A DNA stretch of 64,000 bases from Boswellia sacra (GCA_013180625.2 SNVD02004887.1:62001-126000), one strand, 5' to 3'; shown: positions 13,471 to 24,722, numbered from the stretch's first letter. Notes: a model not told the origin generated them from the letters alone. Numbers and translations are program-made.

Positions 13471-14260
13471 CTATCTCTTGAGACAAAGCCTCCTAATATG
13501 CTCAGCCTCATGACAGTGGAAGCATTTTATAGTTTTCTTTCCCTTCAACTTCGACCTTGAGTGCGATTTGCCCTTACAGTCACTTTTTTCACTCCTACCT
13601 CTCACATGCAGCCCTTCACTCGAGTGTTCACCCAACTCATTCTTCCTTTGGAGATCTTTCAAATTTAATGCACTAATTACATCATCAAGTGACAATATCT
13701 TCCTACCATGCTTTAAAATATCTACAAATGTCTCATATGATTTCGGAAGAGAATTTAACAACATCAAGGCTTTATCCTCATCATGATGTTCGATTTGTAT
13801 ATTTTTTAAAGCTAAGCATAATTTGTTAAATTTATAAATATGGTCTTGCAAGTTCTTATCCTCAGCCATTTTGAAAGTAAAGAATTTTGCTTTGAAATGC
13901 AACCTACTAGACAAATTCTTAGTCATATAAAAGCTTTCAAGCTTTAACCATACCTTAGCCATAGTTTTCATCTGAGAAACCTGCCTTAACACCTTGTCAC
14001 TCAAGCAGAGAATTAACATGTTGTAAGCTTTCTTCATGATATCGCTCCTCTTTTAGTGCTATAGCTATCTGGCATCTTGCTTTTGCCTCATAGTGCTTCA
14101 TCCAATCCTAGGTTGCCCAACAAAGCCAACATCTTTATCCTCCAAATAGCAAAGTCGTTGTTACCATCAAACTTCTCAATCTCGTACTTGCTAGTTGATA
14201 AAACCATCACAGGAATTTCTTCTAACACCTCTTGTACTCTACAGCTACGAGTCAGGACTT
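13471..14260 (-). pseudogene. Copia A gag (UBN2-type) with zinc knuckle
   Basis: The cleanly open part is 13471-14037 (188 residues). A degraded amino end reaches to about 14260 (KFDGNNDFAIW-like text, then a stop). It has the UBN2 gag pattern (AKVWLKLESFYMTKNLSSR, then LLNSLPKSYE) and, near its end, one CCHC knuckle, CFHCHEAEHIRRLC. Gag forms the virus-like particle and binds element RNA. A stop directly after the knuckle separates it from the protease. It is close to the TNT1-like copia group by gag and protease wording (inference). Confidence 0.83.
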
Positions 14261-14326
14261 TTATTGAACACTTGTTACGCTATGAACTTTGGCCACAAAG
14301 ATCCCAAAACAAATAGCCGTCATAAG

Positions 14327-14338
14327 GCTCTGATACCA
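14327..14338 (-). promoter_or_regulatory. Copia A primer-binding site (tRNA-iMet)
   Basis: GCTCTGATACCA on the plus strand is the exact complement of TGGTATCAGAGC, which pairs with the initiator-Met tRNA 3' end. It lies three bases from the LTR edge at 14342, the position expected for a 5' LTR. Confidence 0.9.
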
Positions 14339-14341
14339 ATT

Positions 14342-15027
14342 TGTTACGAAGAAGAGCAACACACATACTCATAAGAGACTTAATGAGGAATTTAACTAGG
14401 AGTTTTAACACACACCTAAGCAAAATATATCAAAGTAAGAACACAAGAACACAAGAATTTATATTGGTTCAGACCATAAAACATGATCCTATGTCCAGTT
14501 GCTGGTGATGATCAATCCACTATGGTGAAAAACAAGAGATACAAGAGTGTTTACAAGAACAACTAGAAGAAATTTAGTTTTTTTTTCTCCATGAAACTCT
14601 CAATCTCTCTAAACCCTAACTTTCTTCTTAGTCTCTCTTTTCTCAAACTTCTCTAATGTTTCTTACATTGGAAACATGTCTCTTATTTATAGTCTAAGGC
14701 TTATAGGCCAATTACTTGCATGACAAGTAATCCTGACTATACCAAAAAAACATACTCATGCTTTTATGTCGTAGTATTTGTGCTTCAACGACAACTCTCA
14801 ATCTAGATGTATCCGCAAACTCAGAATCTACGCTCTACCTAGACTTACCTGCACTCCAGCACCAATATTGCGCTCCGATGCACCATTCCTTGTGCGATGG
14901 CATCGAGCTTCTATCTTTGCATGTCTGACACTACATCTAGTGCACATTTGGCACTCTGGCGTATCTTCAACTGCACACTTACGCCACTTTTCTGCCTGCA
15001 CTTCACAAGTTGAGCCACAAACTTACA
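14342..15027 (-). repeat. Copia A 5' LTR
   Basis: Matches 9520-10191 throughout with scattered substitutions. It begins TGTTACGAAG and ends CTTACA on the plus strand. It is adjacent to the primer-binding site. Confidence 0.88.
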
Positions 15028-15421
15028 AAAGCTGAAAAGATAGGGAAGGAAAGAATACAAGATGTTTATGGTGGTTCAGCTTTGAAAGCCTATGTCCACT
15101 TTTAAGTTAGGGAATTCACTATGAACAAAGAACTTACAAGCTCAAGCCTCATAAGGCTCTCTTTAATACAAAAAAACATCTACAAAGTTCTTCTTATTAA
15201 TTTCTACAAAACTTTCTTTTTAATTTTCTCCTACTCTAATTGATACAAGAAGGCTTATATACAAGACTAAGCATCAATCAAATTCTTTATTCTTCTGTTA
15301 AAGTTTGTTGCTGGAGCTAACTGACTTCATTTGATGCTAACTGATTTTCTTAAGCTGCCCCAAAATTGGTTATTTTTTTGTTGAGCTTTCCTTGAGACCA
15401 TTTTGAGAGCTAACCATAACA
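15028..15421 (-). repeat. Copia B 3' LTR, segment 2
   Basis: Continues the LTR cut at 9519. It aligns with about 19690-20086 and ends CCATAACA at 15421. Confidence 0.85.
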
Positions 15422-15433
15422 TTTCTCCACCTT
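15422..15433 (-). promoter_or_regulatory. Copia B polypurine tract
   Basis: Minus-strand AAGGTGGAGAAA immediately before the LTR start TGTTATGG, the usual copia polypurine position. It fixes the LTR edge at 15421. Confidence 0.75.
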
Positions 15434-15499
15434 AGTGATCCAAAGGCCACATCATGTGAATCTTTCCTGCCTTGACAATATCATTGCTCAACTAATTTT

Positions 15500-16174
15500 C
15501 TCTCTGAGCTGGACTATATCTATGTAGTGATTGAACTTAGTCACAATCAGAGTTTTAGTAGCCATGTATCTTAGACTCTCTTCAGTAGCTATTTTGTCAC
15601 CTTGGATTACATCTTCAGCTATAACATCTCTAACAAAATAAGGTCTTATGTTTATATTTTTTGTTCTTTCATGGTATAACTATTTTTTGTCAAGTGTATT
15701 ACACTTTGGATGTTATAAAACACTGTGAGATATTGCAGTATGACTCCCAACTCATTAACCAAACCATGTAACATAAAGCTTCATTAACAGCTTCTGTACA
15801 AACCATATACTCTACTTTAGCGGTTGAGAGAGCAGTGTAGACTATAATCGGGACTTCTAGCTTATAGCTCCACCTCTAAAAGTGAAAATATAACTTGAAA
15901 GTGATCTTTTTTTTTTGTTAAGATCACCTACCTAGACAGAATCCATAAACCTTTTCACATGTTCAACATTGTTATCTAAACCTCCAAACATTATTCCTTT
16001 ATTTTTAGTTCCTTTGGCATATCTAAGTAACCATTTCAACACTTCACAATGTGTTTTCCTAGGATTTGCTGTATATTTGCTTACCACACTCACATCATGA
16101 GCAATATCCAGATGTGTACATACCATTATGAACATAACACTGCCTATGGCATTGGCATACAATATCTTTTTCAT
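15500..16174 (-). pseudogene. Copia B RT tail and RNase H, degenerate
   Basis: 15932-16174 is an 80-residue frame with the copia RT tail (ANAIGSVMFIMVCTHLDIAHDVS; ends near KRFMDSV). Below 15932 the RNase H is readable only in pieces, for example LSTAKVEYMVCTEAVNEAL, where the E of the usual TEAEY block is kept, followed by stops. Frames change repeatedly down to about 15500. Inactive. Confidence 0.75.
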
Positions 16175-16204
16175 GTGCCTTCTCTCTTCATTAGTTTAAG
16201 GGCG

Positions 16205-17250
16205 CTAATCTGAAGAAAATCTGAAATGACCAGCTAGTGGAATGCTAATTGGTTTTGCCTCTAGCATATTGAACTTCTGCAAAATTTTATTAGCATAACT
16301 TTCTTGAGACAAAAGCAGTGTTTTGTTGATGCTATTCCTGCAAATATCGATTCCCAATATTCTTTTTGCCTTCCCCAAGTCCTTCATTTGAAACTCATTC
16401 TTCAACAACAACTTAAGCTTTGAAATTTCTTCAACTTTTTTACTAGCAATTAGTATATCATCAACATAGAGAAGCAAATAAACCATATCATGAATTGCAC
16501 TCCCTTTATCGTGAACACAATTATAATAGAGACATCTAGAGAATGCATTTTCTATTATAAAGGTATCAAATTTGAGTTACCATTGTCTAGGACTTTGTTT
16601 CAGTCCATATAAAGATCTTTTAAGTAGGCAGACCTAATTTTCTTTTCTAGGAACCATGTGACCACCGGTTGACTCATATATATTTCCTCTTCTAATTTTC
16701 CATGGAGGAATGTTGGTTTGTCATCCATGTGCTCTAATTCAAGATAAAAACAAGCCACCATAGATAGTAAAATTCGAATAGAAATATACTTTACAACTGG
16801 AGAAAACATTTCATTAAAGTCTATGCCTTCACATTGTGTGTAACCTTTTACTACAAGGCATGTCTTGCGTCTAGATTTCTCTAAACTAGGTATCCCCTCC
16901 TTCTTTTTAAAGATCCATTTGCATCTTACAACTTTCTATTTCTCTGGTTTTTGTACAAGTTCCCAAGTTTGAATTTTTTTTTCAAGAGAATTTAACTCTT
17001 TTTCCATTGCTTCCCTCCACTACTTAGAATCTTCACCATTAGTAGCTTCTTTATAAGTCATTAGTTCAACTTCATCCAAATTAGGTCAAATATTCAGAGC
17101 ATAAGCTACAAGATTAGCAAAACCTTACCTATTTGGAGGCTTGATATTTCTTCTTACTTTATCCCTTGCTAATTTGTAATCATCTAGCTGATTAGTCTCT
17201 TGTATTTTTTCAAACACTTGCTCCTCTTTTCTATTATTCTTAATACGAGT
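16205..17250 (-). pseudogene. Copia B reverse transcriptase, fragmented
   Basis: 16205-16486 carries the catalytic block YLLLYVDDILIAS and the following QMKDLGKAKRILGIDI motif. 16600-16809 carries FSPVVKYISIRILLSMV, and ELEHMDDKPTFLHGKLEEEIYM where the usual QMDVKTAFLHG has MDDKPTFLHG. The part up to 17250 is readable as the acidic linker and RT start but has stops. At least four breaks separate the parts, so no enzyme is possible. Confidence 0.8.
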
Positions 17251-17379
17251 TGGCTCTACCTTAAATTAATTTATTTGTGATGAGCTAGCTCCACCTAAAG
17301 TTGCAGTAGTCTTCTTTTCAGTTGAATTTCCAACATCATGATCCAAACCTAGAAATTCAGTCTCATTGAAAATCACATC

Positions 17380-18150
17380 TTCGCTTATAATTTGCTTTGG
17401 AGCCTCCGTGGCCTATATGCCATAATTTGTAACCCTTAACACCTTGAGGATAGCCTAAAAAAATACATTTCAAGGCTCTAGGGTTAAGTTTACCCTTTAT
17501 TTATATGAGCATAATCAGTGCACCGGAAAGCTCTCAGATGTTTGTAGCTACCTCGAATACTTGACCACTTTTCATTAGGTTTTTAAAGTTAATTGTAGAT
17601 GAAGGGCATCTGTTAACTAAGTAGCAAGCAGTTGTAATAGCTTCTCCCCAAAATACTTTTCGTAGTTTAGCATTAGAGAGCATACACCTAATCCTCTTTA
17701 TAAAAGTTTTATTCATCCTCTTTGCTAACCCATTTTGCTATAGTGTATCCCTTCTATTTTATGGTGTACCCATTATAGAGCATACCTAACCCTCTCTATA
17801 AGAGTTCCATTATGCTAAGCCACTCCATGGCTTTTATAATAAGCATCAAATTCATCATTGCAGTATTCTAAACCATTATCAGTTCCTAATTTCTTCTACT
17901 TTCTACCTGTTTGTGTTTCAATAAGTTGCTTTCATTCTTTGAACTCCATCAACGCCTCATATTTATGCTTCAGCAGATACAACCAGACCTTTCTAGAGTA
18001 GTCATCTATAAAGATAATAAAACACCTTTTTCTACCATGAGTTGGAACTCTAGAAGGCCTCCAAAGATCTGAGTGAACATACTCTATGTGCCATTTGATG
18101 CATGAACTCCAGTTGGAAACTTAATTCTAAATTGTTTATCGAATACACAA
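17380..18150 (-). pseudogene. Copia B integrase core, fragmented
   Basis: The best-preserved piece is 17534-17716: NKTFIKRIRCMLSNAKL then FWGEAITTACYLVNRCP, the copia integrase region after the catalytic Glu. Upstream, 17720-18150 reads as integrase core in several frames with stops. A short duplicated phrase occurs at about 17690-17820 (two near copies of a CCTAATCCTCTTTATAAAAG-like text), a small local duplication inside the broken gene. Confidence 0.7.
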
Positions 18151-18202
18151 TGTTCACAAAATGCAAGTTTACTAATATGATGTTTATGAACAAAAATCCC
18201 TG

Positions 18203-18652
18203 TCAACTTAACTCTTTTAGACCTCTTTCGCTTATATGACCAAGTCTATAGTGCCATAACTTAGTTTTATCATTATCTCTCATAGGACTCACTGCCAAAT
18301 CACTAGATATAACTTCCATTTGAAGAGCATACAAGCCATTTTTATTCTTAGCTTTCATGACAACCAAAACTCCTTTTGTAACATTCAGTACTCCAACAGA
18401 TGCCTTAAAATCATAACCAGAATTATTCAAAGTGCTTAAAGAAATTAAATTTCTCTTTAAGTCAAGAACATGTCTGACATGCTTTAAAATTTTTTCTATA
18501 CCATCCAACATCCTAAACTTGATTGTACCTGCCTCAATGATATTACATGCTTCGTTATTACCCATTAGAACTTTTCCTCCCTCAATTGATTGATATGTTT
18601 TAAAAAAATTCTCCATTAGGACACATTTATAAAAGGTACAACCAAAATCCAC
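18203..18652 (-). pseudogene. Copia B protease and GAG-pre-integrase
   Basis: A 149-residue frame. The protease starts DFGCTFYKC where copia proteases have D-S-G-C-S-F-H-M, so the catalytic Ser and several neighbours have changed. It then keeps GTIKFRMLDG, HVLDLKRNLISL and, at the end, LWHYRLGHISERGLKEL, the His half of the HHCC zinc-binding region. It overlaps the gag frame in another register, which shows a frameshift near 18616-18652. Confidence 0.78.
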
Positions 18653-19505
18653 TCAACTTCTGGTTTGATGTTTGAGACGGCAAGCACCTCAACGCTTTCA
18701 TAACCATCTATGGCAATTGATACATCACCATCACCATCATCTATACCTTTGTGTTTCCTTTTGTTCTTCAAATCTGGACAATCTCTTCCAAAATGGCCCT
18801 CTTTATAGTAATGAAAGCATTTCTTGCCTTTGGTTCCAGAATTTGATCTTGATTTTCCCTTTTGACCTCGATGATCTTCCTTGTTGCTTTTGCCTTTAAC
18901 AATTAATCCTTTACCATTGTCACTTTTCTTTTCTAACTTGATCTCTAATTCTCTTGACCTTAAGGCATCAAGAACATCCTCAAGAAGCAATGTTTCTCTT
19001 CCAAACTTGATGGCTGTTTTTAAATCCTTATAGAACTCAATAAGTGAAATCAAGATTATTATTGCTTGATTCTTATCACTATTAGCTTCTCTAGTATTTG
19101 CAAGATCAGTTGTTATTTTCTTAAATTCATTAAGATTATCCTCTAGAGACTTGGCAAGATCTATTGAATCCCACTATTCTTTTAAGAAAATCTTAGTAGA
19201 TAGAGATTTTGTGATATACAATGATTCTAACTTCAACCAAAATTTAGCAGCAATGTCATATTCATTTACCTGGCAAAGGACTTTTTCTGAGAGGCTTAAT
19301 ATGATCGTGCTATAAGCTAGTTCCAGCAATTCTTCTTTTTCTTCATGAGAAAGACTTTTAGGTAAATCTTTATCTCATTCTAAAGCTTTCAGACACTTTT
19401 GTTGCACAAGAATTGCTCTCATCTTTTTTCTCCAGTTCCCAAAATCTCCTTTTCCATCAAATCTTTTAATCTTAAACTTTGCTCCTCCTATTGTCTTGAA
19501 GATGA
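18616..19505 (-). pseudogene. Copia B gag with damaged zinc knuckle
   Basis: 18616-19053 is open. Above it the amino half is readable to about 19505 (KRFDGKGDFGNW, then LAYSTIILSLSEKVL) with in-frame stops. This is a TNT1-like UBN2 gag. The CCHC knuckle reads CFHYYKEGHFGRDC: the second Cys is Tyr, so zinc binding would fail. Gag normally packages the element RNA. Confidence 0.8.
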
Positions 19506-19568
19506 TCAACCAAAATTCGTAGTTAAAGCCTTTGAATAGCTACAAATCCCAACCTTTAATACCAAATT

Positions 19569-20086
19569 TGTTGAAACAACTTCAAATTTTGACAAGTGAT
19601 CTGACTTAATCACACAGCCAAAAAGTTTCAACTAATCAAGACTCTATAGAAAATTGATTTACTAAACCCAACCAACAAGAGCAATAAAGCAAAAATGAAA
19701 ACATGGAGAAGAAAAGAACACAAGAGGTTTATAGTGGTTCAACGTTGAAAGCCTACGTCCACTTTTAAGTCAAGGAATTCACTATGAACAAAGAACTTAC
19801 AAGCTCACACCTCACAAAGCTCTCTTTTGTATAGGAAAAAATCTACAGAGTTCTCTCTATTAATTTCCAGAGAACTCACTTTTTAATTTTTGTCCGACTC
19901 TAGCTGATACAGAACCAAGCTTGTATACAATACTAAGCACCAATCAGATTCTTTATTCTTGTGTTAGAGCTTGTTGCTAGAGCTAACTGACTTCAGTTGA
20001 AGCTGACTGATTTTCTTAAGCTGACCCTAAATTAGTTATTTTTTGTTGAACTTTCCTTGTGACCATTTTGAGAACTAACCATAACA
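19569..20086 (-). repeat. Copia B right LTR
   Basis: 518 bp, TGTTGAAAC...CCATAACA. To its left lies a weak primer-site remnant (TTTAATACCA, compare GCTCTGATACCA). To its right, unexpectedly, is the polypurine-side interior (see 20087-20163). Confidence 0.85.
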
Positions 20087-20163
20087 TTTCTCTACCTTAG
20101 TGATCAAAAGGCCACATCATGTGAATCTTCCCTAACTTGATAATATTATTGCTTAACTAATTT
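20087..20163 (-). repeat. Extra scrap of Copia B-type 3' interior
   Basis: This segment repeats 15422-15498 (TTTCTCTACCTTAGTGATC..., to AACTAATTT), which is the polypurine tract and neighbouring interior next to the 3' LTR. So the right LTR is flanked by interior sequence on both sides. The similarity stops abruptly at 20163, where the NB-LRR relic begins. Confidence 0.8.
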
Positions 20164-20265
20164 GGAAAAGAATGATTGAAGAAGATGATGATGTGGCATC
20201 AGTTTTTATTTCCAAAAATTCATTACCCACTCTTTTCACACTCTTTCATATTCCCTATTGCAAAA
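20164..20265 (-). pseudogene. NB-LRR resistance gene relic, downstream part
   Basis: On the minus strand one frame reads KSVKRVGNEFLEIKTDATSS then SSSIILFQ. It matches the inter-repeat phrase of CC-NB-LRR proteins of the RGA type ('...VKRVGNEFLG....SSSS...FPKL'). Two stops precede it. It continues the frame family of 30265-30710 across Copia C, and is cut off at 20163 by the copia scrap. NB-LRR proteins are intracellular pathogen sensors; this piece is from the LRR region only. Confidence 0.72.
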
Positions 20266-21150
20266 TGAGAGTTCTGGAAGTATGCCGTTATAAAAAATAT
20301 AACAGTAAACTGTAAAGTAAATCGGCACAGGAGGATTTTTACATGGTTCGGTTATAAAACCTACATCCACGGATAGCTATAGAGCTGTAATTCACTAAGT
20401 TCTTGTTTGTAAAATCTTTAGGACCTTTTACAGTGTCGACTCACTCTCACACACTGACCTAATTTTTGTAAAACGAAATCTCGCCAAGATCTTAAACTCT
20501 AGTGACACTGCCCACTCTCTGTCGCAGATAATTTAACAACACAATGTTAAGTTATACATAACAAATAACGTCTGACGCTGAATTCCATAAACACTTAAGC
20601 CGCAAGTTATCCCAAATGTCTACTAACTCACACAAACCTAATCAACAACTCATGTATGATTTCTACCTCTCATACATGAATCAAAGACTCATAAAATTAA
20701 ATCAAAGAAGCATTCCTCTTTGTGTTAAAGCTCTCTTCCTTTATTGTTGGAATGCCAAAACAAAAACTCACACAACACACCATATAATCAGCATACTCCG
20801 TTATGTAGAAATAACTTTCTATATATAGTGGTATGCCTGGACGAAATCTCCTAGAAATCTTATAAAAATTCTAATGAAAATCATATTAGGATTAGGAGAA
20901 ATAAAATAGGAAGGAATATAATTAAACTCCTAAAGGAATTAGGACAAATAAATATTCTCCTATTCTAATTAGGATACAAGATACTATATCCTAATCTAAA
21001 GAGATATTAATTATAAATCAAATACTTCCTATATTATAATTCTAGAAACAGTAAAATAGAAATCAAAATAATATTCTTGTTTTATCACAAGTTGGACAAA
21101 ACTCATCATGTGCAGGGCACATGCATATGTAGTAGATGTTGACACCAACA
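20266..21150 (-). repeat. Copia C 3' LTR
   Basis: 885 bp. Same sequence as 29380-30264. Contains the phrase CATGGTTCGG...CCTACATCCACGG shared with other copia LTRs here. Ends ACACCAACA at 21150. Confidence 0.95.
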
Positions 21151-21166
21151 ATCTCCCCCTTTTTGG
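21151..21166 (-). promoter_or_regulatory. Copia C polypurine tract
   Basis: Minus-strand CCAAAAAGGGGGAGAT directly before TGTTGGTG of the LTR, the classic copia polypurine tract. Confidence 0.9.
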
Positions 21167-21715
21167 AAACTTGTGATGAAAACACTAAACTGTTTCTGAT
21201 CAAAGAGAATCACACATGATAAATTAATCATAACAATAACCTATCATGATATAGCAAATAGAAAAATATCATGTGTAAAGAAATAATATGTGTGCTGTTA
21301 CAAAACTCATAACAAAACATTGTCAGAATATGTATATCCTGCATTTTCAACACAAAGTGAAGTTGTCAAACTGATCAAGCAACACATTAATCAATTCATG
21401 ATCAGAGCAATCGGATCAACAATGAAATAAGATCATGCAAACTATCAATTCATCACATCATCATGCAAACCATTCTTCAAATCAAGATATCACAAACACA
21501 GTAAAAACACAAAGCATCACAAAGCATAAAAAATAGTCTTACTAGATCTTACTCCCCCTTACTCCTTACTTACATCTCATCAGCAGTGACAAAAATAGAT
21601 AGAATATAAATAGAGTTAACAAAAAAAAAGTTATATTAGAAACAACATATCTACTCCTTCTCCCCCTTGATTTCATCACAAGTGGTAAAATCACTTAACG
21701 AAGTCTTGGAGACTT
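21167..21715 (-). other. Copia C 3' untranslated interior
   Basis: AT-rich sequence between the extra frame and the polypurine tract. It has two more C-rich tracts (ACTCCCCCTTACTCC near 21550, CTCCCCCTTGATTTC near 21660) that read as purine runs on the minus strand and could be secondary polypurine tracts. No coding seen. Confidence 0.5.
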
Positions 21716-23706
21716 TCAAACAGGAGGGGAAGATGAACTACCAGGACGCTTCTTGAATCTGCCAGCCTCCTCTTTATATCTCTTCCTAGTTATGGTAGGA
21801 GTTGGCTGCTCAGAAGCCTCAGGAGCAGGTGGCTTTGAAGCTGTTTCGGAAGAAGTGGCCGTTACTTCAGCGACAACTCTACGAATCTCCTTGTCAAGTC
21901 GCTCTGCACTGGTTTTTGTTGTAGGTAACTCAACAGCAGGTTGTTGAGGAGGAACGAGTGACTCTTCTACAAGAGTAGGTGGTGGAGATGTGGCTGGTGC
22001 TATTAATTCTTCAGCAAGAGGAGGTGTCTGAATGTGTTCTTTCGCAGGTTGTGCGGTAGGTGATGAGGTTGGAGCTTCAGGAGGTGGTGAATCATGATGC
22101 TCTGCTTCTGGGATTGGAGAAACATGAGGTTCACTGTCAGCAGGTGGTGAAGACAGTTTTGTCTCAGATTCAACTTGTGTTAGTTCATCTGATAGTGATT
22201 CATCCCGCAATGCTGGAGCTGCTGAATCAATTGTCTTCTTATGTTTGTCAGATGGTTGCTTCACCATTTCATCTTTCCTCTTTCTCTTCAATTTTCTTCC
22301 CTTAACAGTTGACTTGATGTGCTTCTGTTATGCTGTTATGTCTTACTCAATAGCAGGTTGTGTAACTTGTCCTGCTTCAGCCATTTGCTCAGTTTCAGCA
22401 GACATTGAAGCATCAAGAACTGGTGTATGCTCAGCTGACTTCGCAGGATCCACATGTTTAGTCTTCATTGGCTATGGATCTTCTGCTGTACCATATTGCC
22501 CTGTAAATTTTGCTTCTAAAACATGCTATTTTTCTTTGATAATTTTCAAATCCTTTACAATCTCAGTCAAAGTAGAGTTGATCAGAGCAAGTTGTTCTTC
22601 AACATATTTCATTTGATTTTTCTTGACTCTCGATGGCTTTGGTTCAGGTACAGACAAGTCAGTCTTATCATGCAATCTTTGAAGAAATCCTTTGGTGATG
22701 GATTTAGATAGAATTTCTGTCTATTTCTTGGGGCTTATAGGAATGCTATTTTGCAAGAATTCCTTGAATCAAGTAGGGAAACACAAGCAAGTGATAGTCA
22801 GAATGATATGGACCTATATGAACTATCATCCTATAGGCTAACAAACCAAAATTTAGTGGTCGATTGGTGCCTAAGCAGTACAAAAATTTTACTCTGTCTT
22901 CCCGAACTTGATTTTGATGGGAAGAGGGAAGCCAATTGAACTGTGCAATCTTATGCATCTATATTTCTTCCTAAAGTATTGCTAGTCTATACCATCTCTC
23001 GGTTTCCATTCAATGTTTGTTCTACCAGTCAATTCCTTAATCACTTCAGCCATGTTAAATTCCTCATCTAAAGTATGCAAACTGCCTATGGGAATGTCAA
23101 GGAATGTGTTAATGACATTTGGGATAATTTAACAAACTTTCCTCTACAATAAACCTTGTGATAATGAAAGCTTTTCGGGTCATCAATGGCAGTAGTGATA
23201 TTTGCATAGAATTCTTGAATTAAAGGCTTCACAGGGGGTAGGAAATTTGTTACCGTTCGAGTCCAGTAGATAGACTCAAGCATCTCACTCAGGCCATAGG
23301 TGTTGAAGTCTGTCAGTTTCACCAGCCTTTCCATCTGTAGTTTCCTCTTTGAGTTGTATTTCACAAACTTCTGTTTGATGGCTTCTGTAAGGAACTTGTT
23401 GAACTTTGGTTTTACTTTGTCTTTCATCTTTTTCACTGGAACTTGCTCATCCTCACTCATGGTGGGATCAACAGCGATCTCTGCACGTGCTTGTTGCGTT
23501 GGAGATGACGGTACACTGTTGCTTTTGTTGCAACTGGAGTCGTTGTGAAAAGATGAAGAACTGGTAGATTTTGAGGTTCTGTGTTCGTCGCCATTGTTAG
23601 GGTTTGTAATCTGCATGAAGTTCTCAGAACAAGAAGAGAAGCAAGACGAGTGATAGTGGAGAAACTGTTGAATGGGTATGGAATGAACAGGAGAAGCCCT
23701 AAACAA
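21716..23706 (-). pseudogene. Copia C extra 3' ORF, 'putative plant transposon protein'-like
   Basis: Between RNase H and the 3' LTR lies about 2 kb of sense-strand coding text. The first part (23086-23706) has a Ser-rich head and then a conserved-looking region (KFNKFLTEAIKQKF; YWTRTVTNFLPPVKPLIQEF; KVYCRGKFVKLS). A one-base frameshift near 23130 moves to the next frame (VINTFLDIPIGSLHTLDEEF, then TGRTNIEWK) and on to FLYCLGTNRPLNFG...VFPYLIQGIL. This layout recalls the plant 'putative plant transposon protein' domain. After it come a short coiled coil (22550-22620), a Pro/Ser/Thr-rich tail and basic clusters (KRKRKDE; RKRYKEE). Several stops fall where Gln codons would fit. The start is uncertain: an ATG in good context at about 23595 is in another frame. 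Function unknown. Confidence 0.65.
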
Positions 23707-23924
23707 TTTCGTAATATACTAGGCTGATTTAAAAAATTTTTGTTTAACAAAAAATTAATGTTAATTTCCTTTCCAAAAACTGTTTCATAACTGACATTAA
23801 TGAAAAAATTCAAAATTTGATTCCCATTAGAATAAGGAATTCTAATAGAATTAGGATTCTTGCCACTAAAACTTCTCCCCCTCAATTCAATAATGCTGAC
23901 ATGGCATTTTTGACATATGGACAC

Positions 23925-24417
23925 ACAAGAAAATCAAATTTCGGATAAGCACAAAGAGCATCGTATGTTATGAAAAATGCAACAAAAAACAGTTAACAAT
24001 AACATAACAACAATATCTGGACATCATATGAATCATTCTAAGAAAGCATATTTCAGAGCTGTTTTATTTAATTTTTAATTTATCACTTAATCCAATTGAG
24101 TTATCAACTTGAGCATGCTTCTTACACACACAAAAGTTAGTCTCAATATGAATTTTATAATTAAATACAGTAGCTTTCACACATGTTTCCATTTGAGTGG
24201 GTGACCTCACCATATTTCCTAGATACAAAGAAGTTACTCTCAATGGATGGCTTTCACACACATATACTGGTAGCCCTTTTTGTATTTTTCATTTTTAAAT
24301 CAGTATTTTATCATTCACCCAAATTTTATATTATAGCTCACACATGCTAAATTAGAAGAAAACGTATGATATTATAGACACAATTAACATAACACCACAC
24401 AGTGTTTATTCAGGTAA
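23925..24417 (-). other. Copia C spacer between RNase H and extra ORF
   Basis: AT-rich, with stops in all frames. A weak 65-codon frame (24064-24261) is not convincing. It may hold a promoter or splice acceptor for the extra ORF, but nothing diagnostic is seen. Confidence 0.4.
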
Positions 24418-24722
24418 CTAACAGATGCCTAAGGCTTTTCTTAGATTTTCAAATCTTGTTGTATCCAATGCCTTAGTGAACAAGTCAGCCAATTGTCTAT
24501 CAGTGGAGATGTGTTCAATGTGTATCACTTTAGACTCTACTAGTTTCCTTATAAAATGGTATCTTATGTCAATGTGTTTTGTTCTAGAATGCTGAACAGG
24601 ATTTTTAGAAATATTTATAGCACTAGTATTATCACAAAACACAGTTATAGGCTTTTATTCAATACCATAATCACTCAACATTTACTTCATCTACAATAGT
24701 TGTGTGCAACAACTCCCTGCTG
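24418..24722 (-). pseudogene. Copia C RNase H C-terminal part
   Basis: A 74-residue frame with CDNTSAINISKNPVQHSRTK, IDIRYHFIRKLV and QLADLFTKALD: the third catalytic block (D of CDNTSA is kept) and the conserved copia tail. A frame break at about 24650-24722 separates it from the first RNase H block (VGFSDVDWAGNADDRKSTSG) in the preceding frame. Confidence 0.85.

Larger units (their letters stand above)
9520..15027 (-). mobile_element. Copia A, degenerate LTR retrotransposon nested in Copia B LTR
   Basis: Two matching LTRs (9520-10191 and 14342-15027, about 670-690 bp) bound a minus-strand copia interior. A primer-binding site lies inside the right LTR and a purine tract (minus strand) inside the left one. 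The five bases before (AAAAC) and after (AAAGC) differ by one base, consistent with an old 5-bp duplication. Removing 9520-15027 restores a continuous Copia B LTR, so the insertion is younger than Copia B. Coding order on the minus strand is gag, protease, integrase, RT, RNase H. Every domain is interrupted by stops or frameshifts. Confidence 0.9.
9392..20086 (-). mobile_element. Copia B, degenerate LTR retrotransposon carrying nested Copia A
   Basis: The left LTR (9392-9519 plus 15028-15421) and right LTR (19569-20086) are the same about 518-bp sequence. Each begins TGTTGAAAC and ends CCATAACA, giving TGTT...AACA ends. On the minus strand the order is right LTR, gag, protease, integrase, RT, RNase H, left LTR, which is Ty1/copia order. 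Copia A sits inside the left LTR. All reading frames are broken. The base next to the right LTR is not a clean target-site duplication; instead more copia interior follows (20087-20163). The five bases before the left LTR are AATGC. Confidence 0.85.

Noticed and set aside
14327..14338. tRNA-like motif (and those at 29366 and 63308)
   Set aside because: These are retroelement primer-binding sites, only 12 bases long, not tRNA genes.
21753..22616. Plus-strand open frames opposite the Copia C extra ORF
   Set aside because: They are antisense to a Pro/Ser-rich coding region and have no recognisable domain.
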